64,000 nt of DNA from SLSG01 sp964477035 (GTDB taxonomy: Bacteria; Bacteroidota; Bacteroidia; Bacteroidales; UBA7960), in assembly GCA_964477035.1 (NCBI GenBank), contig CAYZCW010000005.1, forward strand, positions 62,001 through 126,000, in the 5' to 3' direction. Both the position numbers and the translations under genes were made by a program. This document shows positions 24,913-34,575 of the stretch, piece after piece; within the stretch, counting starts at the first letter, position 1; each line of letters starts with the position of its first letter. The notes below the pieces were generated by a model. The model saw only the letters and a program-made list of their open reading frames with translations, made no database searches and was not told the DNA's origin.

Positions 24913-25244
24913 AATACGGTCTTCTTTTCATAAAAGGCCGGGGCAAGGGCAAGCAAGCGCGCGGGCCGGCAGGCGTGCGGACACCCTGCCCAAACAGCCC
25001 GAACCCACTCCGCCGGGGATGCCAGCACAGACACCTTCTGCCAAAAATCGGGCATTATGACCCCAGGTTCGTGATGAAGGGTCGTCAATAAAATGGTCGT
25101 CCCCCCTCCCACCCAAAGCAAGATGGTTTCGCCGTTTTTTGGAGACGCCGGAGCCTTCAGGGCTGCCAACGAACCCATAAGCAAAAATAGTTGTTAGTTG
25201 CTCCCTAAACTGTTTCACGTGAAACATTTTCCTGCTGTCCGGCC
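24913..25244. other. 332-bp stretch between mnmG and the methyltransferase gene
   Basis: Contains the second parS site. Open frames across it (one beginning MFHVKQ, a direct translation of parS) look fortuitous, with low-complexity proline/alanine-rich products and no family features. No clear terminator or promoter was seen. Confidence 0.6.
25211..25226. other. parS centromere site 2
   Basis: A second exact TGTTTCACGTGAAACA, 435 bp from the first and 18 bp from the mnmG stop codon. Two sites this close, next to mnmG, point to an origin-proximal segment. Confidence 0.94.
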
Positions 25245-27122
25245 TCAGCGTCCCAAATGAACCAGCAACACGGAAATATCCGCCGGGGTAATGCCGCTGA
25301 TCCTGGAGGCCTGTCCGATATTCCGCGGTTTTACTTTTTGAAGCTTTTCCCTGGCCTCGCTGCTCAGGGCCTTGATCCCCGCATAGTCAAAATCCGCCCG
25401 GAGTCCGATGTCCTCCAGCCTGCTGATTTTTTCGGCATGCTCTCTTTCCTTTTCAAGATATCCTGCGTATTTAACCAGGATCCCGGTGGACTCCAGGCTC
25501 TCCTGGTATACAGGCTCTCCGGAAAAACCATGCACGAACAGGCGCAGCTCCTTGAGGTGTTCAATCAGGCCCTCCAGGGAAACCTGGGGCCTCAACAACA
25601 GATTGGCAACCCTTGTGGGCCTTTCCAGCGGGGCGGTCCCGGCTGTTTCCAGGTAGGCGTTGATTTCGGCCGGTTCGGCATTGTGTCGCCCCAGAAAATC
25701 CTGCACCTGCTGAATGATGTGTTGTTTCCGGTCCAGCCGCTCCATTCTTTCCTTCCCGGCAAGCCCGATTTCATGCCCCAGGGGGGTAAGCCGGGCATCG
25801 GCATTGTCCTGACGGAGCAGGATCCTGAATTCCGCACGGCTGGTAAACATGCGATACGGTTCGTTGGTGCCTTTGGTCACCAGATCGTCAATCAAAACCC
25901 CGATATAAGCCTCGTGACGCTTGAGAACCACAGGTTCCTGGTCCATGAGCTTGCGGTGGGCATTGATCCCCGCCATAAGCCCCTGCCCTGCTGCCTCTTC
26001 ATAGCCGGTTGTGCCGTTTACCTGTCCGGCCAGGAAGAGGTTCTCCACCACCCGGGACTCCAAAGAAAACTGGAGTTGCATGGGGGGAAAGAAATCGTAT
26101 TCAATGGCATAGCCCGGCTTGAGTATGCGGGCCTGTCCGAAGCCCGGTATGGCTTTCAGGGCCCGGTACTGGATCTCCTCCGGCAGGCTGGAAGAAAATC
26201 CGTTTACATAATACTCTATGCTGTTCCAGCCTTCCGGCTCCACAAACAGCTGATGGCGGTCCCTGGAGGAGAACCGGTCGATCTTGTCCTCTATGGAGGG
26301 ACAGTACCTCGGACCGCTCCCCTGTATCCTGCCCGTGAACATGGGTGAGTCTTCGAACCCCTCCCGTAAAATGTCATGGACCTGTTCATTGGTATGCGTC
26401 AGGTAGCAACTGAGCTGCTTTTTCATGGGGGGGGTGTCCAGAAAAGAAAACCGGCCCGGGTGCTCATCCCCCGGTTGTTCCATCATTTGGGAAAAATCAA
26501 TGGATCGTCCGTCAACCCTTACGGGCGTGCCCGTTTTTAATCTTTCACTCTGGATCCCCAGGTCATTCAGAACCCGGGTCAGTCCGACGGAACTGTTTTC
26601 CCCCAGCCTGCCACCGGAGAATGACTTCGGCCCGATATGGATCTGACCGTTCAGGAAGGTCCCGCTGGTAAGGATCACCGCACGGGCGCGAATATCGATG
26701 CCGTAGCGTGTGCTGACCCCGGTCACGCGCCCGTTCTCCGTCAGCAGGCCGGTAACCGCGTCCTGCCAGAAATGCAGGTTGGGAATGCCTTCCAGCACCT
26801 CACGCCACTTCATGGAAAACAACATGCGGTCACTCTGGGCGCGGGGGCTCCACATGGCAGGACCCTTGCTTCGGTTCAGCATGCGGAACTGCACCATGGT
26901 GTGATCCGTCACAATCCCGGAAAAACCACCCAGAGCATCTATCTCCCTGACAATCTGACCTTTGGCAATCCCTCCCATGGCCGGATTGCACGACATCTGG
27001 GCGATGGCAGACAGGTTCATGGTCACCAGCAGCACCCGCGACCCAAGCCGGGCCGCCGAGGCGGCCGCCTCACAGCCTGCATGGCCTCCGCCCACCACGA
27101 TGATGTCGTAGTTATCGAACAT
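25245..27122 (-). CDS. mnmG: tRNA uridine-34 carboxymethylaminomethyl-modification enzyme MnmG (GidA)
   Basis: 625 residues, the usual length. FAD-binding VVGGGHAGCEAA at the N-terminus (near residue 10), the family signature GTFLNGQIHIG (near 155), SCNPAMGGIAKGQ (near 45) and the C-terminal helical GIDY-like domain ending in ITPADISVLLVHLGR. With MnmE it makes the cmnm5U modification at the wobble base of tRNAs. It is first behind the ybeY cluster on the minus strand. mnmG is often near the replication origin, in keeping with the parS sites beside it. Confidence 0.98.
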   Translation of the reverse strand: MFDNYDIIVVGGGHAGCEAAASAARLGSRVLLVTMNLSAIAQMSCNPAMGGIAKGQIVREIDALGGFSGIVTDHTMVQFRMLNRSKGPAMWSPRAQSDRMLFSMKWREVLEGIPNLHFWQDAVTGLLTENGRVTGVSTRYGIDIRARAVILTSGTFLNGQIHIGPKSFSGGRLGENSSVGLTRVLNDLGIQSERLKTGTPVRVDGRSIDFSQMMEQPGDEHPGRFSFLDTPPMKKQLSCYLTHTNEQVHDILREGFEDSPMFTGRIQGSGPRYCPSIEDKIDRFSSRDRHQLFVEPEGWNSIEYYVNGFSSSLPEEIQYRALKAIPGFGQARILKPGYAIEYDFFPPMQLQFSLESRVVENLFLAGQVNGTTGYEEAAGQGLMAGINAHRKLMDQEPVVLKRHEAYIGVLIDDLVTKGTNEPYRMFTSRAEFRILLRQDNADARLTPLGHEIGLAGKERMERLDRKQHIIQQVQDFLGRHNAEPAEINAYLETAGTAPLERPTRVANLLLRPQVSLEGLIEHLKELRLFVHGFSGEPVYQESLESTGILVKYAGYLEKEREHAEKISRLEDIGLRADFDYAGIKALSSEAREKLQKVKPRNIGQASRISGITPADISVLLVHLGR

Positions 27123-27139
27123 ATTTAAATACGTAGCTT

Positions 27140-27583
27140 TTAAAATAACAAAGATAAGTAATAATTTTCGGTGTCGCGCATCAGGGCGCGCTCACCGCCC
27201 TCTTTGTCATTGTATCCCAGCAAGTGAAGCAAGCCGTGAATGATCACCCGGTGCATTTCCGCTTCAAAAGACACCCCCAGTTGGCCCGCATTATCGGTCA
27301 CCGTGGGCACGCTGATGAACATGTCGCCGGAGATGTTTCCGAGTTCCTTGCTGTAGTCGAAGGTGATGATGTCAGTCAGGGTGTCGTGATTCAGATAGGT
27401 TTTGTTCAGGTTCAGCAGGTAATCATCGTCACAGAACACATAGGTGAGGCTTCCGGCCTTGCGGCCCTCCTTCCTTACCACCTCCACGATCCAGTCCCTT
27501 GCCCTTTCCTCCACAAAGCCGGGCAAGCTGACATTCAAATAGATGAAGTCAATGTGTCCGTTTCCGTTTTTTGGCTGAATCAA
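27140..27583 (-). CDS. ybeY: Endoribonuclease YbeY (rRNA maturation factor)
   Basis: 147 residues. The zinc-binding signature is HGLLHLLGYNDK (near residue 117); here the third ligand position carries N-D in place of the D-H of many homologues, a variant common in this phylum. It acts in 16S rRNA 3'-end maturation and ribosome quality control. The gene overlaps the preceding ATPase-like gene by four bases (ATGA), so the two are translationally coupled, and mnmG follows 17 bp downstream. Confidence 0.94.
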   Translation of the reverse strand: MIQPKNGNGHIDFIYLNVSLPGFVEERARDWIVEVVRKEGRKAGSLTYVFCDDDYLLNLNKTYLNHDTLTDIITFDYSKELGNISGDMFISVPTVTDNAGQLGVSFEAEMHRVIIHGLLHLLGYNDKEGGERALMRDTENYYLSLLF

Positions 27584-28074
27584 GCTGTTTTGGGTTGGTG
27601 CAGTTTGGTGAAATACTCATCCAGTACCTTGATCCTTTCCAGGGTCAGGTGCTGGTTGATGCTCGAAATATAAAACACCAGCTCCATCATCTCCCTGTCC
27701 GGATCCAGGTTCACCTCATCGCTCAGCATGCGGATCATGACCATGTTCTTTTCTTCTTCGGTCAGCTCCTCCTTCTCCAGGGTGTCCCCCACCGATTTGC
27801 TGAACAACACGGCGATCTCCAGAAACCTGTCCCTCAGAAAAACCTGGAACACCAGTCCTTCGGCTTTACTGACGAACTGGATATCCACAAAATCCACCTC
27901 GCCAGCCTCATTGCCCGCTGCGAAATTCACGGCCTCATTGACGGTAAAAAGTATGTTCCCGTAATACGAGTTGAAAATCCCGAAATCATCACAGATTTTC
28001 TCCACAAAGGCCTCAATGGTATGGGCGTCTTTCTTTCGAACAGGCACCCTGATTTTTCGTACCTTTTCAACCAT
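27580..28074 (-). CDS. Anti-sigma-factor-like GHKL ATPase domain protein
   Basis: 164 residues. NILFTVNEAVNFAAGNEAG (near residues 40-58) looks like the N box of an RsbW/SpoIIAB-type GHKL ATPase, with a weak later GLVFQVFLRD strand; the glycine-rich G boxes are poor. Proteins of this kind sit between ybeY and a DUF4175 gene in many Bacteroidota genomes; whether they bind ATP or a sigma factor is not established from sequence. It is separated from the DUF4175 gene by one base and overlaps ybeY by four, so all are in one operon. Confidence 0.75.
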   Translation of the reverse strand: MVEKVRKIRVPVRKKDAHTIEAFVEKICDDFGIFNSYYGNILFTVNEAVNFAAGNEAGEVDFVDIQFVSKAEGLVFQVFLRDRFLEIAVLFSKSVGDTLEKEELTEEEKNMVMIRMLSDEVNLDPDREMMELVFYISSINQHLTLERIKVLDEYFTKLHQPKTA

Positions 28075-28075
28075 G

Positions 28076-31000
28076 CTATTGATCTTGAACGTTTAAGAAA
28101 TAATTTTCAACCAAAGTCCGGTAAAAAGGCTTCAGGCCAGCGGGCAGGCTCCGAAGGATTTCCAGCTCACGGTTTCTAATTCTGTTATACTCAAAAACGC
28201 CTTCAGGGTTACTGATGTCGTAAAAATTTGCTGTATTTCCCACCCTTCTTTCTTCCATCTCCCGCTCCATCTCGGCCTTCTCATGTTCCAGCAGGCGGGT
28301 AAGGATCCGTTCCTGCCTCAGCATGGTGGAGCGTGTGATCTGTTTGCGCACCATATCCAATTCGCTGCGCTCCATGTCGCGCTCGAGCTGCATGAGTTCG
28401 TCCCGGTCTCCCAGTCCCTGGTTCAGCATCTCCTGCGCCAGTTCCTTAAGCCGGTTTCGTATGGCCTCCTGTTCGGCCGCCATGCGGGCCATGGCTTCCG
28501 ATTCAGACATGGGCTGACCCTCCCCCCCGGGCCGCTCCATGTTACCCTCCTGCAGATCCTGCAGCATCTGGTTCAGGTTTTCCTGCATCTGCCTCAGGTC
28601 CTCGAAAGATTCCTGCCCTTGCTGGGGCATGCCCTCCCCCATTCCCGAAGCCATGGCCATTTGCATCATCATCTCCTGCAGGCTTTCATTGAGCAGCAGG
28701 GCCAGGTTGTTGATGTGGGTCATGACAAACTGCTGCCGGCTGACTCCCTGTGCCCTCTGTCGCTGCGCCAGGTGCTGCAGGCCCTGATCCATATTCATCC
28801 GGATCTGCCCGATCTCACGCGTAACCACCGCGGCTATCTGTGCCTGCCTTTTGCTCAGGGCGATCAGCGAATCCTCCACCATTGCAAGGTCTTCCTGTAT
28901 CTTGCGCTGTTGTTGCACGAGCTCCACATACCGGGGGTCATTGACATTGATGGTCCGGACCTCGAGCATCAGCTCTTCCTGCGCAAAGCTGCTTTTCAGC
29001 AGGTTTTGCATAATCTCCCGCAGGGTCCTGGAATCCTCCGCCATCTGTTCCATGAACAGCCCCTGCTGCATGCCCTGCAGCATTTCCGACAGCTCCTGCA
29101 TGCGTTGCCCGGCCTGCTTCTGCCTGGGCTGCGCCTGTTGCGGATTTCCCTGTTCCAGTTGATCCAGGGCCTGTTCCATCATCTCCCGGATCCGTTCTTC
29201 CTGCTCCCCGGTATCCTCCAGTGGCTGCGGGCGCGCCAGCTCCTCATTCTTTTCCCGGAATTGTTCCAGCATATCCTGCAGCTTCTCAAAGCGTTCATTG
29301 AGCTCCTGTTGTTCCCCGGCCAGGGATTCACTGTCGGCCTCCTCGCGGGATTCGTCGGACAGCGCCTCCTGGTCTTCACGCAACATATCCAGCTGTTCCA
29401 TGCTTTGCTGCAGCATGCGTTCCATTTCCAGTTGCCGGAACAGCTCCAGGGCGCGGTCCATGCGGGTCTCCAAGTCGCGGAATTCAAATTCCATCCGCTG
29501 CAGCATATCATACATCTGGTTGCGGTCGAGCATCTCCAGTTCTTCCCGGATCTTGTCGAACAGCTCCTTCATTTCTTCCGGCAACACCTCGTCAAAGATG
29601 CGTTGCAGCTCTTCCTGCTTTTCGCGGAGTCGTTCATCGGTTTCGCTGAACTGCTCTGCCCGCACCTCGCTTTCCTTTTTTTGCTCACTGAGGCGGTTGA
29701 GCTGCTCCTCAGCCTCCTGTTGCTTCTGAAGCAGGTCCCGGATACGCTCCTGCTGCTCCCACGTCATTCGGTCGGATTCGAGCATCTGACGCCTAAGGGA
29801 TTCAATCTCATCACGCGCCTGCCGCACCTCCCCCATGCCGCTGCCAAGCTCCTCCCGGATCCGTTCATCCCGCGCCCGGGAGTCGGCAAGGATTTCCTCG
29901 TGCGAAGGCACATAAAAGGAATACACCTGGGTGCGGGCACCCTTGGGTCCATTGATGCGGTCGTTGTCATGCACCTCGAAGAAATATTCCAGGGTCTGGC
30001 CGGGTCCCACCCCGGCGGACCGCAGGTCGAAATGGTGGTAGAACGGCTGGTTGTTCAGGTGGGGATCGATCTCCAGGGGCATGGTATCGAAGGCCCGGCC
30101 GTCCTCCCGGCCACCCTCCCTTCCGTCCAGGATGCGGTGGCGGAATTCGAGGCGGTCGAAGCCGTAATCATCCTGCACCAGTCCCCGGTGGAACAAATGG
30201 GCCAGCAACACGGAATCCTGGTAAGCCTCGGCCTGGATGCGCGGATACTGGTCCTTGCGAACCTGCACGAAATAAGACAGGGAATCGCCGCGCCCGGCCT
30301 CCTGATTCCAGGCATACACCTTGTAATGAAAGGATTGCGTAGCCCTTACCTCTTTGACAAACACCCCCTCACGGACGGCCTCCAGGGGAACTTCCACCCC
30401 CTCATCCACGAACAGGACCTCCCCGGAACCGCGGGTGTTGAACTCCCAGCGGACCAGGGACCCTTCCGCTACGGTAAAATCGCCCAGGTTGTCGTACGAC
30501 TCGGCCGGGATCCGGGTATATGCCGGGTAGCGGACATCCACCCTGAAGTGGCTGAAAGCCGGTTTCTGAATGGCCTCCACCAGGAACGGGCCGAAGCGGA
30601 ACCCCCCGGCCTCTACCTGCAGCTGCATGGTCTGCTGCAGGTTTCGCAAGGTATGGGTGAACACCCCCTTCCCCGGCGTTTTCATGGCAAAACGGCCCCC
30701 ATTGTATAGAATAAAGGCCTCGGCGGGCAGCACGCTGCCCCGGGCCCGGAGAACCACCTCCAGGTCCTCGTTCCGGAACCCGCGTCCCGGGCTTTCCATC
30801 TCGAAGGCGAACGGGGCGGGCCGTTCGAAGTGCGTTTCATAGCGTATGATCCTCTGTGCCGGTTCCATGAGCAAGGCGGGCTGCAACAACAGAAATCCAA
30901 GGGTAAACAGCAGGGGAACAATCAGGTAAGGCAGAAAGCGCAGGTTTCCCCGCATGTTGACCGCCTGGTTGAATGGGACAACGCTTGCCTGGGAAGCTTT

Positions 31001-31408
31001 CTGGTCAATCCCGGCCAGGATGAGCGCCGCATTGGCCGGGTTATTATCCAGGTAGGATTTCAGCTCCAGGGTGTTGATGATCCTGTCGCCCAGCTCCTTC
31101 CTGAAGTGCTGGCCCAGGATTCGCGCCGCCTCCCGTGGACCGACCCGCCGACCGATGCGCAGCATGCCGAGAAAGGGGATTAGCACATAACGTCCGAGTA
31201 CGAACACGTTGAATACCAAAAAGATGCCTAACAGCACGGCCCGCACGCCCGAGGAAAAGTATCCGACGGATTCCAAAAGGACAAAAGAAAGGAACAGGAT
31301 GAGGAAGCCGGCCCCGAACAACAGGCTTCCCTTGACCAGGCGGTTCATGTAATAGCGCCTGATGAAACGGTCTATTTTGGCAAGCAGCAGCTGGTATTGT
31401 TCGGACAT
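28076..31408 (-). CDS. DUF4175-type large membrane-anchored coiled-coil protein
   Basis: 1110 residues. Three membrane helices near the N-terminus (about 25-45, 50-75 and 150-170) are followed by beta-rich periplasmic-type domains to about residue 510, and then a very long glutamine/glutamate/methionine-rich coiled coil (about 515-1000) and a short C-terminal helical tail. This matches the DUF4175 family of Bacteroidota, whose function is unknown. Its conserved linkage to the GHKL-like protein, ybeY and mnmG is seen here too. First gene of that minus-strand operon, divergent from rnr. One CGTCGGAT motif lies in its N-terminal codons and another 22 bp before its start. Confidence 0.85.
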   Translation of the reverse strand: MSEQYQLLLAKIDRFIRRYYMNRLVKGSLLFGAGFLILFLSFVLLESVGYFSSGVRAVLLGIFLVFNVFVLGRYVLIPFLGMLRIGRRVGPREAARILGQHFRKELGDRIINTLELKSYLDNNPANAALILAGIDQKASQASVVPFNQAVNMRGNLRFLPYLIVPLLFTLGFLLLQPALLMEPAQRIIRYETHFERPAPFAFEMESPGRGFRNEDLEVVLRARGSVLPAEAFILYNGGRFAMKTPGKGVFTHTLRNLQQTMQLQVEAGGFRFGPFLVEAIQKPAFSHFRVDVRYPAYTRIPAESYDNLGDFTVAEGSLVRWEFNTRGSGEVLFVDEGVEVPLEAVREGVFVKEVRATQSFHYKVYAWNQEAGRGDSLSYFVQVRKDQYPRIQAEAYQDSVLLAHLFHRGLVQDDYGFDRLEFRHRILDGREGGREDGRAFDTMPLEIDPHLNNQPFYHHFDLRSAGVGPGQTLEYFFEVHDNDRINGPKGARTQVYSFYVPSHEEILADSRARDERIREELGSGMGEVRQARDEIESLRRQMLESDRMTWEQQERIRDLLQKQQEAEEQLNRLSEQKKESEVRAEQFSETDERLREKQEELQRIFDEVLPEEMKELFDKIREELEMLDRNQMYDMLQRMEFEFRDLETRMDRALELFRQLEMERMLQQSMEQLDMLREDQEALSDESREEADSESLAGEQQELNERFEKLQDMLEQFREKNEELARPQPLEDTGEQEERIREMMEQALDQLEQGNPQQAQPRQKQAGQRMQELSEMLQGMQQGLFMEQMAEDSRTLREIMQNLLKSSFAQEELMLEVRTINVNDPRYVELVQQQRKIQEDLAMVEDSLIALSKRQAQIAAVVTREIGQIRMNMDQGLQHLAQRQRAQGVSRQQFVMTHINNLALLLNESLQEMMMQMAMASGMGEGMPQQGQESFEDLRQMQENLNQMLQDLQEGNMERPGGEGQPMSESEAMARMAAEQEAIRNRLKELAQEMLNQGLGDRDELMQLERDMERSELDMVRKQITRSTMLRQERILTRLLEHEKAEMEREMEERRVGNTANFYDISNPEGVFEYNRIRNRELEILRSLPAGLKPFYRTLVENYFLNVQDQ

Positions 31409-31430
31409 TCCACGTTGGCATTAAAAATAT

Positions 31431-31438
31431 CGTCGGAT
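31431..31438 (+). repeat. CGTCGGAT motif upstream of the DUF4175 gene
   Basis: A copy of the over-represented 8-mer in the divergent rnr/DUF4175 promoter region, in the form AATATCGTCGGATGG. Confidence 0.7.
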
Positions 31439-31563
31439 GGCGATGGCCTGATCGCCAGGGCCGTCCCCCTACATGAACGCTCAAAGGGACATAAAATTAC
31501 GAATTTTTAAGCGGGCGGACGTTCTAAAAAACCTTAAATTGCAGGGAATTGAAGCGAAAGGAT

Positions 31564-33711
31564 ATGGCAAAGAAAAGCAAAGATAAGATCGTCGAACAAC
31601 TGCGCGAACGCATCACCCAATTGTTCCTGTCCAACCCCAGGGGGGTCTATAATTACAAACAGGTGGCCAAAGGCATCGGTGAAGACGGGGTGGCTCACCG
31701 CAAATACATTTCCGGGCTGTTGTTCAAGCTGGCCAAGGAAGGCATTCTCATAGAGGTGTACAAGGGCAAATTCAAGGCAAGTCCCCTGCACCTGGAGAAG
31801 CAAAAGAAGGTGGGTCCCTTCATCACGGGCCGGGTCGACATGAAACAGACCGGCAAGGCCTATGTGATCACCGACGACATCCTGGAAGACATCCGCATCT
31901 CCTCCAGCAACACGGGCCATGCCCTGCACGAGGACATCGTTAAAGTGCGTCTGTTCCCCAAACGCCGTGACCACAAAATCGAAGGGGAGATCATCGAGGT
32001 GCTGGAGCGTTCCAAAAAGACCTGGGTGGGCACCGTGGAACTGAGCAAAAAATACGCCTTCGTGGTGGCCGACAGCAAGAGCATGCCGGTCGACATCTTT
32101 GTGCCCCTCGACCAGGTGAAGGGGGCTAAAAACGGGGAGAAGGTCATCGCGTCCATCACCGAATGGCCCGCCAAAAGCCGCAACCCCCACGGAGAGATCA
32201 TCGAGGTGCTGGGACAGCCCGGGGAGAACGAAGTGGAGATGCACGCCATCCTGGCCGAGTACGGCCTTCCCATGCATTTTCCCCGGCAGGTGGAGCAAGA
32301 GGCCGAACAGATTCCGGTGGAGATTACCCGGGAGGAAATTGCCCGCAGGCGTGATTTCCGCAAGGTGACCACCTTCACGATCGACCCGGCCGATGCAAAG
32401 GATTTCGACGATGCCCTGTCGGTGACGCGGCTGGAAGACGGCAAATGGGAGATCGGGGTGCACATTGCCGATGTGACCCATTATGTGAAGCCGGGCAGCG
32501 TCCTCGACCAGGAGGCACTGGACCGTGCCACGTCCATTTATCTGGTGGACCGCACCATCCCCATGCTGCCGGAAAAACTGTCGAATTTCGTCTGTTCCCT
32601 GAGGCCGGAGGAGGAAAAGCTCACGTACTCCGTGGTATTCACCATGGATGAGAAGGCCAGGGCCCTGAAAACCTGGATCGGTCGCACCATCATCCGGTCG
32701 GACCACCGCTTTGCCTACGAAGAAGTACAGGAGATCATTGAGGCCGGCAAAGGACCCTATCACGGCGAGATTGCCGTGCTGAACGACCTGGCCAAAAAGC
32801 TAAGAGCCAGAAGAATGCGTTCGGGTGCCATCGACTTCGACCGGGCGGAGGTGAAGTTCCGCCTCGACGAGAAGGGCAAGCCCCTGGAGGTGTTTTTCAA
32901 GGAACAGAAGGATGCCCACAAGCTGATCGAGGAGTTCATGCTCGCGGCAAACAAGGCGGTGGCCGAAAAGGTGGGAAAACCCCGGGGGGGGCAGAAACCC
33001 AAAACCTTCGTTTACCGGATTCACGACATCCCCAACCTGGAAAAACTGACCAGCCTGTCGGAGTTCGTCACCAAGTTCGGATACAAGATCAATACCGACA
33101 CACGCAAAAACATCGCGAACAGCCTCAACCGCATGTTGCACGAGGTGCATGGCAAAGGGGAGGAGAACCTGATCGAAACCCTGACCCTGCGTTCCATGGC
33201 CAAGGCCGTTTATTCCACCGACAACATCGGACATTACGGGTTGGCTTTCGACCACTACACCCATTTCACTTCGCCCATCCGGCGCTATCCCGACATGATG
33301 GTGCACCGGCTGTTGTTCGATTATGCCCAGGGGAAGCCTTCGGCCAGCCAGCCTGTTTACGAAGAGGCCTGCAAGCATTCATCCGATATGGAGAAAAAAG
33401 CCCAGCAGGCCGAACGCGACTCCATCAAATACAAACAGGTGGAATTCATGGCCGACAAGGTGGGGCAGGAGTTTGACGGACTCATCTCGGGGGTCAGCAA
33501 ATGGGGTATCTACGTGGAAATCAAGGAGAATAAAGTCGAAGGCATGGTGCGTTTGAGCGATATGGACGACGACTACTACTACCTGGATGAAGAAAACCAC
33601 CAGGTCATCGGAAACAACAAGCGCAAGAAATACAAGCTGGGTGGCCCGGTGCGCATCCGCATCAAGCGGGCCGACTTCCTCAAAAAGGAACTGGATTTCG
33701 AATTGGCGTAA
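31564..33711 (+). CDS. rnr: Ribonuclease R
   Basis: 715 residues from MAKKSKDK; an in-frame TTG five codons upstream is less likely. N-terminal winged-helix region (about 10-75), two cold-shock domains, the RNB catalytic domain with the metal-binding aspartates in IDPADAKDFDDALSV (near residue 280), the family signature HYTHFTSPIRRYPDMMVHR (near 570) and a C-terminal S1 domain (VSKWGIYVEIKENKVEGMV). It is a processive 3'-5' exoribonuclease for structured RNA. Divergent from the DUF4175 gene; a strong terminator follows. Confidence 0.97.
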   Translation: MAKKSKDKIVEQLRERITQLFLSNPRGVYNYKQVAKGIGEDGVAHRKYISGLLFKLAKEGILIEVYKGKFKASPLHLEKQKKVGPFITGRVDMKQTGKAYVITDDILEDIRISSSNTGHALHEDIVKVRLFPKRRDHKIEGEIIEVLERSKKTWVGTVELSKKYAFVVADSKSMPVDIFVPLDQVKGAKNGEKVIASITEWPAKSRNPHGEIIEVLGQPGENEVEMHAILAEYGLPMHFPRQVEQEAEQIPVEITREEIARRRDFRKVTTFTIDPADAKDFDDALSVTRLEDGKWEIGVHIADVTHYVKPGSVLDQEALDRATSIYLVDRTIPMLPEKLSNFVCSLRPEEEKLTYSVVFTMDEKARALKTWIGRTIIRSDHRFAYEEVQEIIEAGKGPYHGEIAVLNDLAKKLRARRMRSGAIDFDRAEVKFRLDEKGKPLEVFFKEQKDAHKLIEEFMLAANKAVAEKVGKPRGGQKPKTFVYRIHDIPNLEKLTSLSEFVTKFGYKINTDTRKNIANSLNRMLHEVHGKGEENLIETLTLRSMAKAVYSTDNIGHYGLAFDHYTHFTSPIRRYPDMMVHRLLFDYAQGKPSASQPVYEEACKHSSDMEKKAQQAERDSIKYKQVEFMADKVGQEFDGLISGVSKWGIYVEIKENKVEGMVRLSDMDDDYYYLDEENHQVIGNNKRKKYKLGGPVRIRIKRADFLKKELDFELA

Positions 33712-33726
33712 ACCCCTTGAAATCAA

Positions 33727-33767
33727 ATGAGGCACCGGTGAAAATCACGGGTGCCTCATCTTTTTTT
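33727..33767 (+). terminator. Rho-independent terminator of rnr
   Basis: A 10-bp stem (33727-33736 with 33750-33759) with extra inner pairing, followed by seven T. It lies between convergent rnr and the LytTR regulator. Confidence 0.9.
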
Positions 33768-33793
33768 CAGTCCGGAAGGATGCTGTCAGCCCC

Positions 33794-33801
33794 ATCCGAC
33801 G
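33794..33801 (-). repeat. CGTCGGAT motif between rnr and the LytTR regulator
   Basis: A copy of the 8-mer in its extended form (minus strand GTTTTTCGTCGGATGGGG), just outside the 3' end of the regulator gene. Confidence 0.7.
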
Positions 33802-33822
33802 AAAAACAATGCCTTCCGGGGA

Positions 33823-34575
33823 TCAGATCAGGTTCAACCTGCTGTAAAGTTCCTTGCGGTAAAGCCCCCCGATGGGCAGGACCTTCATCTTGCCTTCGAT
33901 GACCAGGTCAGGGTACTTGATCGAAAAGATCTTGTTCAGGTTCACGATGAAAGAACGGTGAATCCTGACGAAATCCCTGGCGGGCAGAATGCGCACCATT
34001 TCCTTCATGGTCGTGTGGGTGGTGTAGCTGTTGTCAGAGGTATTGATCACCACATAATCCTTCAGCGCTTCCACGTAGAAGATATCGTCGAAATTGATCT
34101 TGTTCAGCCGGTAATCGGCACGAACGAAGATCGAGTCTTTGGATTCCTTGTTCTCGATGATGGAATGGTACAGGTCGCGTTCCTTCCTCACCTGGAGGTC
34201 TTTTTCATGCTTGTACAAAGCCATCTCGATGGTGGTTTGCAGCTCCTTTTCCTTAAACGGCTTGATGATGTACCCATATGGTTCGGTGATCTTGGCTTTA
34301 TTCAGGGTATTGTCGTCGGCATAAGCGGTCAGGAACACCACGGGAATGCCGAAGCGTTCCTTGATGACGTTTGCTGCTTCAATACCGGTCATCTTGCCTT
34401 TGAGCATGATGTCCATCACAATGATATCCGGCCGGTTCTCCTCAATCTCCTCGATGGCCTTTTCCCCACTATTAAGGGTGGTAGTAACCTGATACCCAAT
34501 TTTTTTAAGGCTGTTTTGAATGTCCTTGGCTACAATGCTTTCGTCCTCTACAACCAGAACCTTTACTTTTGCCAT
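33823..34575 (-). CDS. LytTR-family response regulator
   Basis: 250 residues. Receiver domain 1-125 with acidic pocket VEDES, phospho-acceptor aspartate in VMDIMLKG (Asp54), threonine in FLTAY and lysine in IIKPF. A linker helix leads to a LytTR DNA-binding domain (about 150-245, with FYVEALKDYVVI and RIHRSFIVNL). No cognate kinase is adjacent. It lies next to the 774-bp AT-rich stretch, from which its promoter must come. Confidence 0.93.
   Translation of the reverse strand: MAKVKVLVVEDESIVAKDIQNSLKKIGYQVTTTLNSGEKAIEEIEENRPDIIVMDIMLKGKMTGIEAANVIKERFGIPVVFLTAYADDNTLNKAKITEPYGYIIKPFKEKELQTTIEMALYKHEKDLQVRKERDLYHSIIENKESKDSIFVRADYRLNKINFDDIFYVEALKDYVVINTSDNSYTTHTTMKEMVRILPARDFVRIHRSFIVNLNKIFSIKYPDLVIEGKMKVLPIGGLYRKELYSRLNLI

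Noticed and set aside
24928..25227. Minus-strand open frame beginning MFHVKQ
   Set aside because: The start is simply the translation of the parS palindrome; the rest is Pro/Ala/Gly-rich without features.
28076..30709. Plus-strand leucine/histidine-rich frame over the DUF4175 gene
   Set aside because: Complement of Gln/Glu-rich coiled-coil codons; leucine-rich composition is the expected artefact.
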